DNA of 5,616 bases from Bacillota bacterium (GTDB taxonomy: Bacteria; Bacillota; Clostridia; Acetivibrionales; DSM-2933). The notes under the pieces are model-generated. The model searched no databases. It was given only the letters and a program-made list of their open reading frames with translations, and was not told the origin of the DNA. The DNA is taken from the NCBI GenBank assembly GCA_030705945.1, contig JAUZPS010000336.1, positions 1 through 5,616 on the forward strand, in the 5' to 3' direction. Position numbers and translations under genes: made by a program. Positions 1 through 5,141 of this stretch are shown piece by piece. How positions within the stretch are numbered: the first letter of the stretch is position 1; every line of letters starts with the position of its first letter.

Positions 1-1
1 A

Positions 2-136
2 ATAAATATAAAATATTATAATAATTCAAAAATTGATGAACTTTTCCTTGATTTAGGGCGTTTCAAAAAATTCCTTGTTCAAGTTTTGTATGATGAAAAC
101 TCATTATATCAAGTTTTTGAAACAACCAATTGCTAA
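2..136 (+). CDS. Possible 3' end of an upstream gene, reading into repeat A1
   Basis: Frame 2 is open from the window edge to a TAA at 134-136, giving at least 44 residues (ending ...LYQVFETTNC). The first 18 codons lie in ordinary AT-rich sequence and read like a lysine/aspartate-rich tail (KIDELFLDL). The rest lies inside repeat A1. If real, this is the C-terminus of a protein that starts outside the window and has had its tail replaced or extended by the inserted repeat. No family is recognisable. An open frame of this length can arise by chance, so this is a weak call resting on continuity alone. Confidence 0.25.
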   Translation: MNIKYYNNSKIDELFLDLGRFKKFLVQVLYDENSLYQVFETTNC

Positions 137-153
137 GTTTTTTTGATACCGCC
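55..153 (+). mobile_element. Palindromic repeat family A, copy A1 (MITE-like)
   Basis: About 100 bp, beginning AGGGCGTTTCAAAAAATTCC and ending TTTTTTTGATACCGCC. Near-identical blocks recur at 1062-1162 (same orientation) and, reversed, at 2257-2329 and 5142-5245. An internal inverted repeat GTTTCAAAAA (60-69) / TTTTTGAAAC (114-123) would fold the element. The outer ends are imperfect inverted repeats: TAGGGCGTTTCAAAAAA on the left, and TAAGGCGGTATCAAAAAA as the reverse complement of the right end. It has no transposase frame. Size, terminal repeats, copy number and both orientations suggest a non-autonomous miniature transposon. The mobilising transposase family is not recognisable from these ends. 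Confidence 0.75.
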
Positions 154-195
154 TTATTGATTTAATATATAAATAATGGTAAAATTTTATCTGAA

Positions 196-234
196 TAATT
201 TTGATATAAATTTCCAATATTTATATCAAAATTA
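196..234. repeat. Perfect 15-bp inverted repeat upstream of the transferase gene
   Basis: TAATTTTGATATAAA (196-210) is repeated exactly as its reverse complement at 220-234, with a 9-nt loop. No T-run follows on either strand, so it is not a standard intrinsic terminator. It ends 16 bp before the proposed -35 box of the transferase gene and could be an operator or a hairpin ending upstream transcription. Confidence 0.55.
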
Positions 235-249
235 CAAGAGATTAATGAT

Positions 250-278
250 TTGAAGGATTTGAAGGTTTAGTGTAAAAT
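250..278 (+). promoter_or_regulatory. Likely promoter of the phosphopantetheinyl transferase gene
   Basis: TTGAAG (250-255) and TAAAAT (273-278) are separated by 17 bp, close to the housekeeping sigma factor consensus. Transcription would start near 285, leaving a leader of about 47 nt before the ATG at 332. The direct repeat GATTTGAAGG / GATTTGAAGG around the -35 box offers a second TTGAAG (259-264), but with no good -10 box at the right distance. Confidence 0.5.
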
Positions 279-331
279 ACCGTTACATTAAATTCGCATA
301 GAAATAATATTCAATATCTAATGGGAGTGTT

Positions 332-1021
332 ATGTTAGAGATATATGCAATAAAAATTGATCAGGGAAAACATGTTAGTGATTTTGAAAGATTACTAGGT
401 TATGTAGATTCTGACAAGCAAGTGAGTATAAAAAGATTCAGAATGATTGATGACGCTAATAGAGCTTTATTTGGAAACTTGCTCATCCGTTATCTTATTT
501 GCAAAAAGATAGGGATTAGAAATGAAGACATTCACTTTGAAAAGAATGAGTTTGGAAAACCGTATCTTCTGAACAACGTTGATTTCCATTTTAACATATC
601 CCACTCGGGGGGATGGATCGTTTGCGCTACTGATTCTATGCCAGTTGGAATAGATGTTGAAACTATTAAGACTGTTGATTTAAAATTAGCTGAGAGATTT
701 TTCTCAAAAATTGAGTTTTCATTCATCAGTTCAAAAAAAGAAGCGGATCGACTTGACCATTTCATTGAAATCTGGACTTTGAAAGAAAGCTATATTAAAG
801 CTTGTGGAAAAGGGCTCTCGATTCCACTTGATTCCTTTGCGATAAAGATTGATTCAAATAATATTTTAATTGAAACTGAAAATGAATTAAAGGAATGTTT
901 TTTTAAACGGTACCATATAGATAATGGTTATAAAATGGCTGTTTGCTCGCTGCAGAGTATTTTCCCAGAAAATGTCGCTATAGTAAGCGTTGATGAGTTA
1001 TCCGGATTTTTTAGTTTCTAA
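332..1021 (+). CDS. Sfp-type 4'-phosphopantetheinyl transferase
   Basis: This 229-residue protein should transfer the phosphopantetheine arm of coenzyme A to a conserved serine of carrier-protein domains (non-ribosomal peptide or polyketide synthases, or acyl carrier protein). Length and motifs fit the Sfp group rather than the short AcpS group: FGKPYL (74-79), FNISHSGG (87-94), the Mg-binding GIDVE (D108, E110) and WTLKESYIK (148-156, with E152 and K156), followed by the usual GKGLSIPL stretch (159-166). The ATG at 332 is preceded by GGGAG at 323-327. It appears monocistronic, with its own promoter and no visible terminator before repeat A2. No carrier protein or synthase gene lies in the window, so its substrate is unknown. 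The family call is secure; the target is not. Confidence 0.93.
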   Translation: MLEIYAIKIDQGKHVSDFERLLGYVDSDKQVSIKRFRMIDDANRALFGNLLIRYLICKKIGIRNEDIHFEKNEFGKPYLLNNVDFHFNISHSGGWIVCATDSMPVGIDVETIKTVDLKLAERFFSKIEFSFISSKKEADRLDHFIEIWTLKESYIKACGKGLSIPLDSFAIKIDSNNILIETENELKECFFKRYHIDNGYKMAVCSLQSIFPENVAIVSVDELSGFFSF

Positions 1022-1061
1022 TGTCTATTGGGCTGATAAAATACAGGTAACCAACTCAACT

Positions 1062-1162
1062 AAGGGCGTTTCAAAAAATTCCTTGTTCAAGTTTATAAGA
1101 CGAAAACACATTATATCAAGTTTTTGAAACGACCAGTTGACCAGTTATTTTTTGATACTACC
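1062..1162 (+). mobile_element. Palindromic repeat family A, copy A2 (MITE-like)
   Basis: Same orientation as A1. The first 30 or so bases (AAGGGCGTTTCAAAAAATTC onward) are essentially identical; the middle differs (TATAAGACG against TGTATGATG). The right end reads TTTTTTGATACTACC. The internal inverted repeat GTTTCAAAAA / TTTTTGAAAC is kept. It starts about 40 bp after the transferase stop codon and, for lack of another hairpin, may form the 3' end of that transcript. TAA occurs just outside both ends, as a possible target remnant or part of the terminal repeat. Confidence 0.8.
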
Positions 1163-1225
1163 TAATTGAAATTATGGCGCGTTTTATGGCTGCTTAATTT
1201 GAAATGGGAAAGTTGGGATGTAAGC

Positions 1226-1334
1226 TATATAAAAAGCACTATTAATCTTACATTTGACGGAGCAAAATAACGAACGCTTTAACGTTATTTTGCGATAGGC
1301 AAATGTAAAAGATTAATTGCTTTTTATATATATA
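1226..1334. mobile_element. Long palindromic repeat family B, copy B1
   Basis: A 109-bp element that is almost entirely self-complementary. The outer arms are 1226-1256 (TATATAAAAAGCAC... ending ...TTACATTTG) and 1300-1334 (CAAATGTAA... ending ...GCTTTTTATATATATA). The inner stem is GCAAAATAACG (1262-1272) / CGTTATTTTGC (1283-1293). Short asymmetric bulges (ACGGA, GATAG) separate inner and outer stems. A second copy at 5531-5616 differs by one deleted base over the visible part, and a divergent copy lies at 5006-5072. There is no coding frame. It is best read as a non-autonomous mobile palindrome; a structured RNA is the alternative. Confidence 0.75.
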
Positions 1335-1517
1335 GTTAATTAACAGACATTTAACAATAGATAGCAAATTCTGTCGATAATTAACAAATATTGACATGTT
1401 GAAAAATATTAGTAGGTTTTTTATCGCTGATATGATATAATAATATTGCCACAGTTAATAATACTAACTTTTTCATTATGTTCTTCCTTGTTAAGAAAGG
1501 TAAGATTTATTTTATCT
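1335..1517. other. Gene-free stretch between B1 and the orphan terminator
   Basis: AT-rich sequence with no open frame worth calling. A TATAAT at 1436-1441 lacks a convincing -35 box at 16-18 bp, and a TTGACA at 1391-1396 is too far from it (39 bp) to pair. A weak hairpin (ACTTTTTC near 1470 with GAAAGGT near 1496) lies just before the terminator. It could encode a small RNA ending at 1574, but nothing here proves transcription. Confidence 0.3.
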
Positions 1518-1574
1518 AAAGCACTTATTTTATCGGAATTATTTATTAATATTTATACATAGTGCTTTTTTTTT
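1518..1574 (+). terminator. Intrinsic terminator-like hairpin without an obvious gene
   Basis: AAAGCACT (1518-1525) pairs with AGTGCTTT (1561-1568), and the strand continues into a run of nine T (1566-1574). The loop is long (35 nt), unusual for a terminator. No protein gene precedes it on this strand for 500 bp, so it would end a small RNA or be left over from a lost gene. Confidence 0.5.
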
Positions 1575-1632
1575 GCCCTTGTATACGCATTCAATATGAA
1601 AAAATTGTATAATATTATTTTTATAAAATCAC

Positions 1633-1661
1633 TTGATATAAAATGAACTTTCTAATATAAT
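1633..1661 (+). promoter_or_regulatory. Promoter of the SRP RNA gene
   Basis: TTGATA (1633-1638) and a consensus TATAAT (1656-1661) are separated by exactly 17 bp. The start would fall near 1668, giving a precursor with about 33 nt in front of the mature 5' end. Bacillus subtilis scRNA is likewise made as a longer precursor and trimmed by RNase III. Confidence 0.7.
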
Positions 1662-1700
1662 AGTTGAGTAACTTGATAAATTAATATTGTTTAAATATTT

Positions 1701-1968
1701 GGTCGTGCTAGATGGGGAGTTAGCGGTGCCCTATACCTGCAATCCGCTTAGCAGGGTTGAATTCCTACACCGAGGCTTACCTTTGTAGGGTCTGCCCTAA
1801 GCAAGTGGCGATGAAAATTGGGTCTCACGCAACGAAACCCTGCGAACCCCGTCAGGTCTGGAAGGAAGCAGCGGTAAACAGGCACTTTCGTGTGCCGTGG
1901 GGTTGCCTGATTCGAGTTTACTACTTGGGTAACGCTTGTAACAGTTAGTCAAAGTTAGGTGCACGGCC
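1701..1968 (+). ncRNA. ffs: Signal recognition particle RNA, long Bacillus/Clostridium type
   Basis: The RNA scaffold of the signal recognition particle, which binds Ffh and targets nascent membrane and secreted proteins. The S-domain tip is unmistakable: GTCAGGTCTGGAAGGAAGCA at 1851-1870, with the GGAA tetraloop at 1860-1863 closed by a U-G pair instead of the usual C-G. The 5' part carries the Alu-domain signature GGTGCCCTATACCTGCAATC (1726-1745) followed by CCGCTTAGCAGGG. The ends pair as GGTCGTGC (1701-1708) with GCACGGCC (1961-1968), giving about 268 nt, close to the 271 nt of B. subtilis scRNA. It lies upstream of dnaX, as in many Firmicutes, but with its own promoter and terminator. 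Exact ends are inferred from the terminal helix. Open frames on either strand here are by-products of the RNA gene. Confidence 0.97.
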
Positions 1969-1983
1969 AATAAATTATAAATT

Positions 1984-2012
1984 AAAGGGTGTAAATTGGT
2001 ACGCTCTTTTTT
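1984..2012 (+). terminator. Intrinsic terminator of the SRP RNA gene
   Basis: AAAGGGTGT (1984-1992) pairs over nine positions (two G-U) with ACGCTCTTT (2001-2009) around an 8-nt loop, and a run of six T ends at 2012. It starts 15 nt after the mature RNA end. This separates ffs transcription from dnaX. Confidence 0.8.
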
Positions 2013-2030
2013 ATTGCAAATAATATTATA

Positions 2031-2089
2031 TAAAATAGCCTGGATACATGCTTGTCTCATTGGATCAAGCTTATATTCAGGCTATTTTA
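2031..2089. terminator. Long hairpin, possible second or bidirectional terminator
   Basis: TAAAATAGCCTG (2031-2042) and CAGGCTATTTTA (2078-2089) form a perfect 12-bp stem. It is extended by partial pairing and by GCTTG (2050-2054) with CAAGC (2066-2070) around an 11-nt loop. A-rich and T-rich flanks could stop transcription from both sides, but the T-runs are only four long. It may instead be a single-copy palindrome related in style to the A, B and C repeats. Confidence 0.5.
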
Positions 2090-2248
2090 AATCTATATTG
2101 GTTGCGCTTCAGTAATAAAATTTACATTGTTTAGGAATAAATAAGAAGTAATCTCTTAATAATACTTTAATTACTTGGTGATTTGGTCCTTAATTTTGAT
2201 ATATTAAATAATCAAATAATCAAATTAAAGCATGCGCGTAAACGATGT
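2090..2248. other. AT-rich spacer before the dnaX promoter
   Basis: No gene is seen. It holds only weak symmetry: AAGTAAT (2146-2152) with ATTACTT (2170-2176), and TTAATTTTGAT (2190-2200) with ATCAAATTAA (2219-2228). AATAATCAAATAATCAAATT contains a short tandem duplication. Confidence 0.3.
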
Positions 2249-2279
2249 TTGACAGCAATTTTCAAAAACTTGATATAAT
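2249..2279 (+). promoter_or_regulatory. Candidate dnaX promoter, -35 outside and -10 inside repeat A3
   Basis: A consensus TTGACA (2249-2254) lies just outside the truncated end of repeat A3. A consensus TATAAT (2274-2279) lies inside it, within the element's conserved CTTGATATAATG segment. The 19-bp spacer is longer than the ideal 17 but workable. The start would be near 2286, giving a leader of about 118 nt that includes the rest of the element. The main competitor is an extended -10 box at 2356-2364. Confidence 0.5.
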
Positions 2280-2329
2280 GAATTTTCATCATACAAAACT
2301 TGAACAAGGAATTTTTTGAAACGCCCTTA
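2257..2329 (-). mobile_element. Palindromic repeat family A, copy A3 (truncated, reversed)
   Basis: Reverse orientation. It reads TTTTCAAAAACTTGATATAA at 2259-2278 and ends TTTTTTGAAACGCCCTTA at 2312-2329, matching the reverse complement of A1 almost base for base. The outer segment seen in A4 (GTATCAAAAAAAACTTAGCA onward) is missing or decayed, so this copy is shorter, about 73 bp. It sits 75 bp upstream of dnaX and overlaps the proposed promoter. Confidence 0.75.
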
Positions 2330-2355
2330 CTTAACTATGATCTTTACTGTGTATG

Positions 2356-2364
2356 TGTTAAAAT
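2356..2364 (+). promoter_or_regulatory. Alternative dnaX promoter, extended -10 box
   Basis: TGTTAAAAT fits the extended -10 pattern (TG-N-TAAAAT). No -35 box is seen 16-18 bp upstream. It would give a short leader of about 33 nt. It is the main rival to the A3-dependent promoter. Confidence 0.3.
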
Positions 2365-2403
2365 AATAATTATTCTTAAGAAAATATTTTTGGGGGATGA
2401 ATT

Positions 2404-4053
2404 ATGTCATATTTGGCTCTATATAGAAAATGGAGACCGTTAGTTTTTGAAGATGTGGTGGAGCAGGAACATGTGGTCAAAACCCTTAAAAATAGCGTGG
2501 TTACGGATCACATTGCTCATGCCTATCTGTTTTGCGGAACAAGGGGAACTGGCAAAACTACTATGGCTAAGATCTTTTCAAGAGCAATAAATTGTACCAA
2601 TCCAAATGGAGGAGATCCTTGCAACCAGTGCGAAATATGTAAAGGAATACTTTCAAATAGCATTCTCGATGTTATTGAGATAGACGCAGCGTCAAACAAC
2701 AGTGTTGATAATGTCAGAGAAATAAGGGATGAGGTCATTTATTCGCCTTCGCAGACAAGATTCAAGGTTTATATAATAGATGAAGTTCATATGCTTTCTA
2801 CCGGAGCCTTTAACGCTTTGTTAAAGACCCTTGAAGAACCGCCTGCTCATGTTGTTTTTATACTGGCGACTACCGAGCCTCATAAATTGCCTGCAACAAT
2901 TTTATCAAGATGTCAGAGATTTGACTTCAGACGCATTCCTATTGACAGTATAATCGGAAGGCTTGAGAAAATTGCTAATGCCAGCGGTGTTATTATCAAT
3001 CCGGAAGCCGCAAGGCTTATAGCCAAATTATCCGATGGAGCGCTAAGAGACGCCATAAGTATACTTGACCAGTGTATATCCCAGGGGGACAGTGAAATTA
3101 CTTACGAGCATGTCTTGCAAGTGGTTGGAATTGTAAACGATACTTTTATTGCTCAATTTATTGATGCAATTAAGGACAGGAATATAACCGGGGTTCTTAA
3201 TTTGATTGAGGAGCTGGTTATGGTAGGAAAAGACATAACAAAGTTTTTATCTGACCTTGTTTTTTACTACAGAAACCTGCTTATTTGCAAAATAACGGAC
3301 AAGCCTCAAGAAGTAATTGATGTTATGAAAGATGTTTTAGATATAATGAAAAATCAAAGCGCTTACTTTAGCAAAGAAGAAATTATGCTGACTATAAGAG
3401 AACTTTCTTCTTTGGAGTCGGCGCTTAAATGGTCAACTCATCCGCGTATTTTGTTTGAATTATCAATGATTAAAATATGTGACAGCAATTACAACAAAGG
3501 TCAGGACAATATCATAGAAAGATTGTTGCTTATTGAAGATAAACTTCAAAATGGCGATTTTGAAGTCAAGCATACTGGAAGCAATGGAAAAGAAAAGGAA
3601 GTTAAAGGACCGGGGATTGAGACGCCGCAAAAAAAATCATCTCACGCGGCAATAAAGGTTTCTGCGGATATTGATAAAATAAATATTAATTCATTGAAGC
3701 CTTTAGACTGTTGGGAAAGTATAATTGACGATTTTAAAAATATGGGCAGAATGGTGCTGTACGCAAACCTTCTAGATACTAAAGCTGTTGAAATAGATAA
3801 TAAAATGGTAGGAATAATACTGGGCGAAGCAAAAGGATTTGGTAAAACGCTACTGTCAAAAGCTGAAAATACAGAGTTAATTGAGAACGCAATAAAAGAT
3901 AAAATAGGGAAAGATGTACATGTAAAATACTTTGACGAGAATACCTTAATTGATAAAAAATCGACTGAAAAGAACAAAGATGATGAAATGGTAAAAAAGG
4001 CTCAGGAACTGGCAGATATGCTCAATATACCCTTAAATATTATTGATGAGTAA
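2404..4053 (+). CDS. dnaX: DNA polymerase III clamp loader subunit gamma/tau
   Basis: The ATPase subunit of the clamp loader, which opens the beta clamp and loads it on primed DNA; the tau form also ties the loader to the polymerase and helicase. The 549 residues are near the usual Firmicute length (about 560). Visible motifs are the start LALYRKWRP, Walker A GTRGTGKT (45-52), zinc cysteines C64, C73, C76 and C79, Walker B YIIDEVHM (123-130), sensor 1 LATTEP (154-159), arginine finger in SRC (168-170) and sensor 2 GALRDAISILDQ (212-223). The collar domain covers about 244-365, then a lysine-rich linker (about 366-425) and a tau C-terminal part. GGGGG (2392-2396) sits 7 nt before the ATG. A terminator follows directly; the ybaB and recR genes that often follow dnaX are absent. 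An A8 run at codons 409-411 may yield a short form. Confidence 0.97.
   Translation: MSYLALYRKWRPLVFEDVVEQEHVVKTLKNSVVTDHIAHAYLFCGTRGTGKTTMAKIFSRAINCTNPNGGDPCNQCEICKGILSNSILDVIEIDAASNNSVDNVREIRDEVIYSPSQTRFKVYIIDEVHMLSTGAFNALLKTLEEPPAHVVFILATTEPHKLPATILSRCQRFDFRRIPIDSIIGRLEKIANASGVIINPEAARLIAKLSDGALRDAISILDQCISQGDSEITYEHVLQVVGIVNDTFIAQFIDAIKDRNITGVLNLIEELVMVGKDITKFLSDLVFYYRNLLICKITDKPQEVIDVMKDVLDIMKNQSAYFSKEEIMLTIRELSSLESALKWSTHPRILFELSMIKICDSNYNKGQDNIIERLLLIEDKLQNGDFEVKHTGSNGKEKEVKGPGIETPQKKSSHAAIKVSADIDKININSLKPLDCWESIIDDFKNMGRMVLYANLLDTKAVEIDNKMVGIILGEAKGFGKTLLSKAENTELIENAIKDKIGKDVHVKYFDENTLIDKKSTEKNKDDEMVKKAQELADMLNIPLNIIDE
3624..3650 (+). promoter_or_regulatory. Possible slippery site in dnaX (A8 run inside a GC stem)
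   Basis: Eight A (3629-3636) fall at codons Gln409-Lys410-Lys411, in the linker between collar and tau-specific parts. GCCGC (3624-3628) and GCGGC (3646-3650) flank the run and could pair. A -1 shift meets TGA at 3672-3674 after 12 codons (about 423 residues); a +1 shift meets TAA at 3653-3655. Either gives a product near the size of E. coli gamma (431). Slippage itself is not shown by the sequence. Confidence 0.4.
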
Positions 4054-4092
4054 AATTCTTAGAAGGTGTAGCTGAAAACAATATAATATTTA

Positions 4093-4135
4093 GCTAAAAA
4101 ATAGTTTGAGAATATTCTCAAACTATTTTTTTAGC
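4093..4135 (+). terminator. Strong intrinsic terminator after dnaX
   Basis: A perfect 18-bp inverted repeat centred between 4113 and 4114 (TAGTTTGAGAATATTCTCAA core) with A6 on the left and T7 (4126-4132) on the right. The outer GCT/AGC also pairs past one extra T. It lies 40 nt after the dnaX stop codon. The A-tract would let it work on the other strand too. Confidence 0.88.
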
Positions 4136-4217
4136 TTCACAAGGATAAGGATGTATAGAATAAAAGAGAAATAGATTAAAAGGATAAAGGCAATTTAAAG
4201 CATAGATTAAAATCAAT

Positions 4218-4309
4218 GATTCATAAGTTGCGAAAAGTTCAGCTTTGATAGTAAAATGCAGATGTATTAACTGCATTTTTAATGTAAAATCTTTTTCATA
4301 ACTTATATA
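4218..4309. mobile_element. Palindromic repeat family C, copy C1
   Basis: A 92-bp element matching 5441-5532 at 85 of 92 positions with no gaps. The outer arms are ATAAGTTGCGAAAAG (4223-4237) and CTTTTTCATAACTTAT, weakened by mismatches in this copy. The inner stem is AAAATGCAG / CTGCATTTTT around a 9-nt loop. No coding frame. It lies in the spacer between the dnaX terminator and the marR promoter. Confidence 0.75.
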
Positions 4310-4364
4310 GATTAGGTCACAGTGTTAATTAAGTCTAATTTTTGATATTATTTTGCTATATATC

Positions 4365-4393
4365 TTGACAATATTTCCAGAATGAAATAAAAT
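4365..4393 (+). promoter_or_regulatory. Promoter of the MarR-family gene
   Basis: A perfect TTGACA (4365-4370) and TAAAAT (4388-4393) with an ideal 17-bp spacer. Transcription would start near 4400, inside the first of two inverted repeats, leaving a leader of about 50 nt. Confidence 0.8.
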
Positions 4394-4394
4394 G

Positions 4395-4423
4395 GTTCAA
4401 AAGTGAACAGTTCAAAAACGAAC
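4395..4423. promoter_or_regulatory. Tandem inverted-repeat operators for the MarR-family protein
   Basis: Two 14-bp palindromes lie 15 bp apart: GTTCAAAAGTGAAC (4395-4408) and GTTCAAAAACGAAC (4410-4423), sharing GTTCA-A-rich-GAAC. They begin one base after the -10 box and cover the expected start site, where a bound dimer would block RNA polymerase. MarR proteins typically bind such palindromes as dimers and repress their own gene. The binding protein is inferred from adjacency. Confidence 0.65.
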
Positions 4424-4449
4424 TATCGATAGAGGAAGGATTGTTAATT

Positions 4450-4905
4450 ATGGATTATAATGATTTAAAAGTGAAGCAAGCGTCTAAAGTAGTACAATCT
4501 TTTATGGAGGTTAGTAGGGCTCTAGCCAAATTAACTCAACAAAATGCTAAGAGCCTTGGTCTATCATTGCAGCAATTAGGAGTGATAAATACAATTTATT
4601 CTAAACCATCAATAACGATTAAAGAAATCACCCAGAGACTATTTTTGTCTAAAAGCACTGCAAGCATGAATGTTGACGCTCTTGTCAAACTCGGTTTGGT
4701 AGAGCGAAATGTATCCAAAGAAGACCGAAGAGAAGTAAACTTGACATTAACTGATGAGGGCGCAGAATTGTCACGAAAATCAAGCCAAAACCCTGCTTCG
4801 TATAAAGCTATGATTAATGCGATAGAAAAAATATCTCAAGAAGATATTGGAAAGCTTCTGCAATTGCATGGAGAATTGTTGAGTAATTTAAATTCATTTC
4901 AATAA
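4450..4905 (+). CDS. MarR-family winged-helix transcriptional regulator
   Basis: A DNA-binding regulator of 151 residues, normal for MarR proteins, expected to act as a dimer whose DNA binding is relieved by a small ligand or oxidant. Counting from the ATG at 4450, the winged helix covers about 55-105: TIKEITQRLFLSKSTASM (helix-turn-helix) and recognition helix, then LGLVERNVSKEDRREVNLTL, which contains the wing signature DRR followed by LTDEG. Helices at both ends form the dimer interface. A TTG at 4441 would add three residues but directly abuts GGAAGGA; the ATG at 4450 lies 9 nt after AAGGA and is preferred. The gene stands alone with its own promoter and tandem operators, so autoregulation is likely. 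Ligand and any other targets cannot be told. It has no cysteine, which argues against a thiol-based OhrR-type sensor. Confidence 0.92.
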   Translation: MDYNDLKVKQASKVVQSFMEVSRALAKLTQQNAKSLGLSLQQLGVINTIYSKPSITIKEITQRLFLSKSTASMNVDALVKLGLVERNVSKEDRREVNLTLTDEGAELSRKSSQNPASYKAMINAIEKISQEDIGKLLQLHGELLSNLNSFQ

Positions 4906-5005
4906 TCAATAACCAGAAATCATGAGATTCTAATATAACGCCATAACATATTTAGATGGAAATAATATAAGAAATAAAATATAATATAATTAAAATCATA
5001 TAATT
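4906..5005. other. AT-rich spacer after the MarR-family gene
   Basis: No gene and no convincing terminator hairpin is seen in the 100 bp after the stop codon. Any transcript end may depend on the palindrome B3 just downstream. Confidence 0.35.
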
Positions 5006-5072
5006 TTACATTTAGCAGAGCAAAGAAACAAGGGCCTTAACGGTTTTTGCTAAAGATAAATGTAAGAGATTA
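5006..5072. repeat. Divergent family B palindrome, copy B3
   Basis: It keeps the core plan of B1. Arms TTACATTT (5006-5013) / AAATGTAA (5058-5065), inner stem GCAAA (5020-5024) / TTTGC (5046-5050), and the shared CTTAACG and AGATTA blocks lie in the same order. The outer TATATAAAAAGC arms are missing. It looks like an older or deleted relative of B1 and B2. Confidence 0.5.
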
Positions 5073-5141
5073 TTTGAGAGGTAGGTAATTTTTATTTGAG
5101 AGTTTAAAATTTCGGAAGGAGTGAAGTTTAAAAAAAGAGAT

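Noticed and set aside
532..765. 77-codon minus-strand open frame
   Set aside because: It lies antisense within the transferase gene, whose motifs are clear on the plus strand.
1391..1441. TTGACA (1391-1396) with TATAAT (1436-1441) as a promoter
   Set aside because: The 39-bp spacing is far too long for a single promoter.
1757..2060. Open frames on both strands (63 and 87 codons) over the SRP RNA
   Set aside because: They overlap the conserved RNA gene and its terminator; the sequence is explained by RNA structure, and no ribosome site or protein family is seen.
2523..3977. Two minus-strand open frames (71 and 111 codons) inside dnaX
   Set aside because: Both are antisense to strongly conserved DnaX coding sequence, with no supporting signals.
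4441..4449. TTG at 4441 as start of the MarR-family protein
   Set aside because: It abuts the ribosome-binding sequence; the ATG at 4450 has better spacing and a standard start codon.
5111..5131. GGAAGGAGTGAAG as ribosome site and GTG start of a small gene
   Set aside because: The frame closes almost at once (GTG AAG TTT AAA AAA AGA GAT TAA), so no protein is supported.
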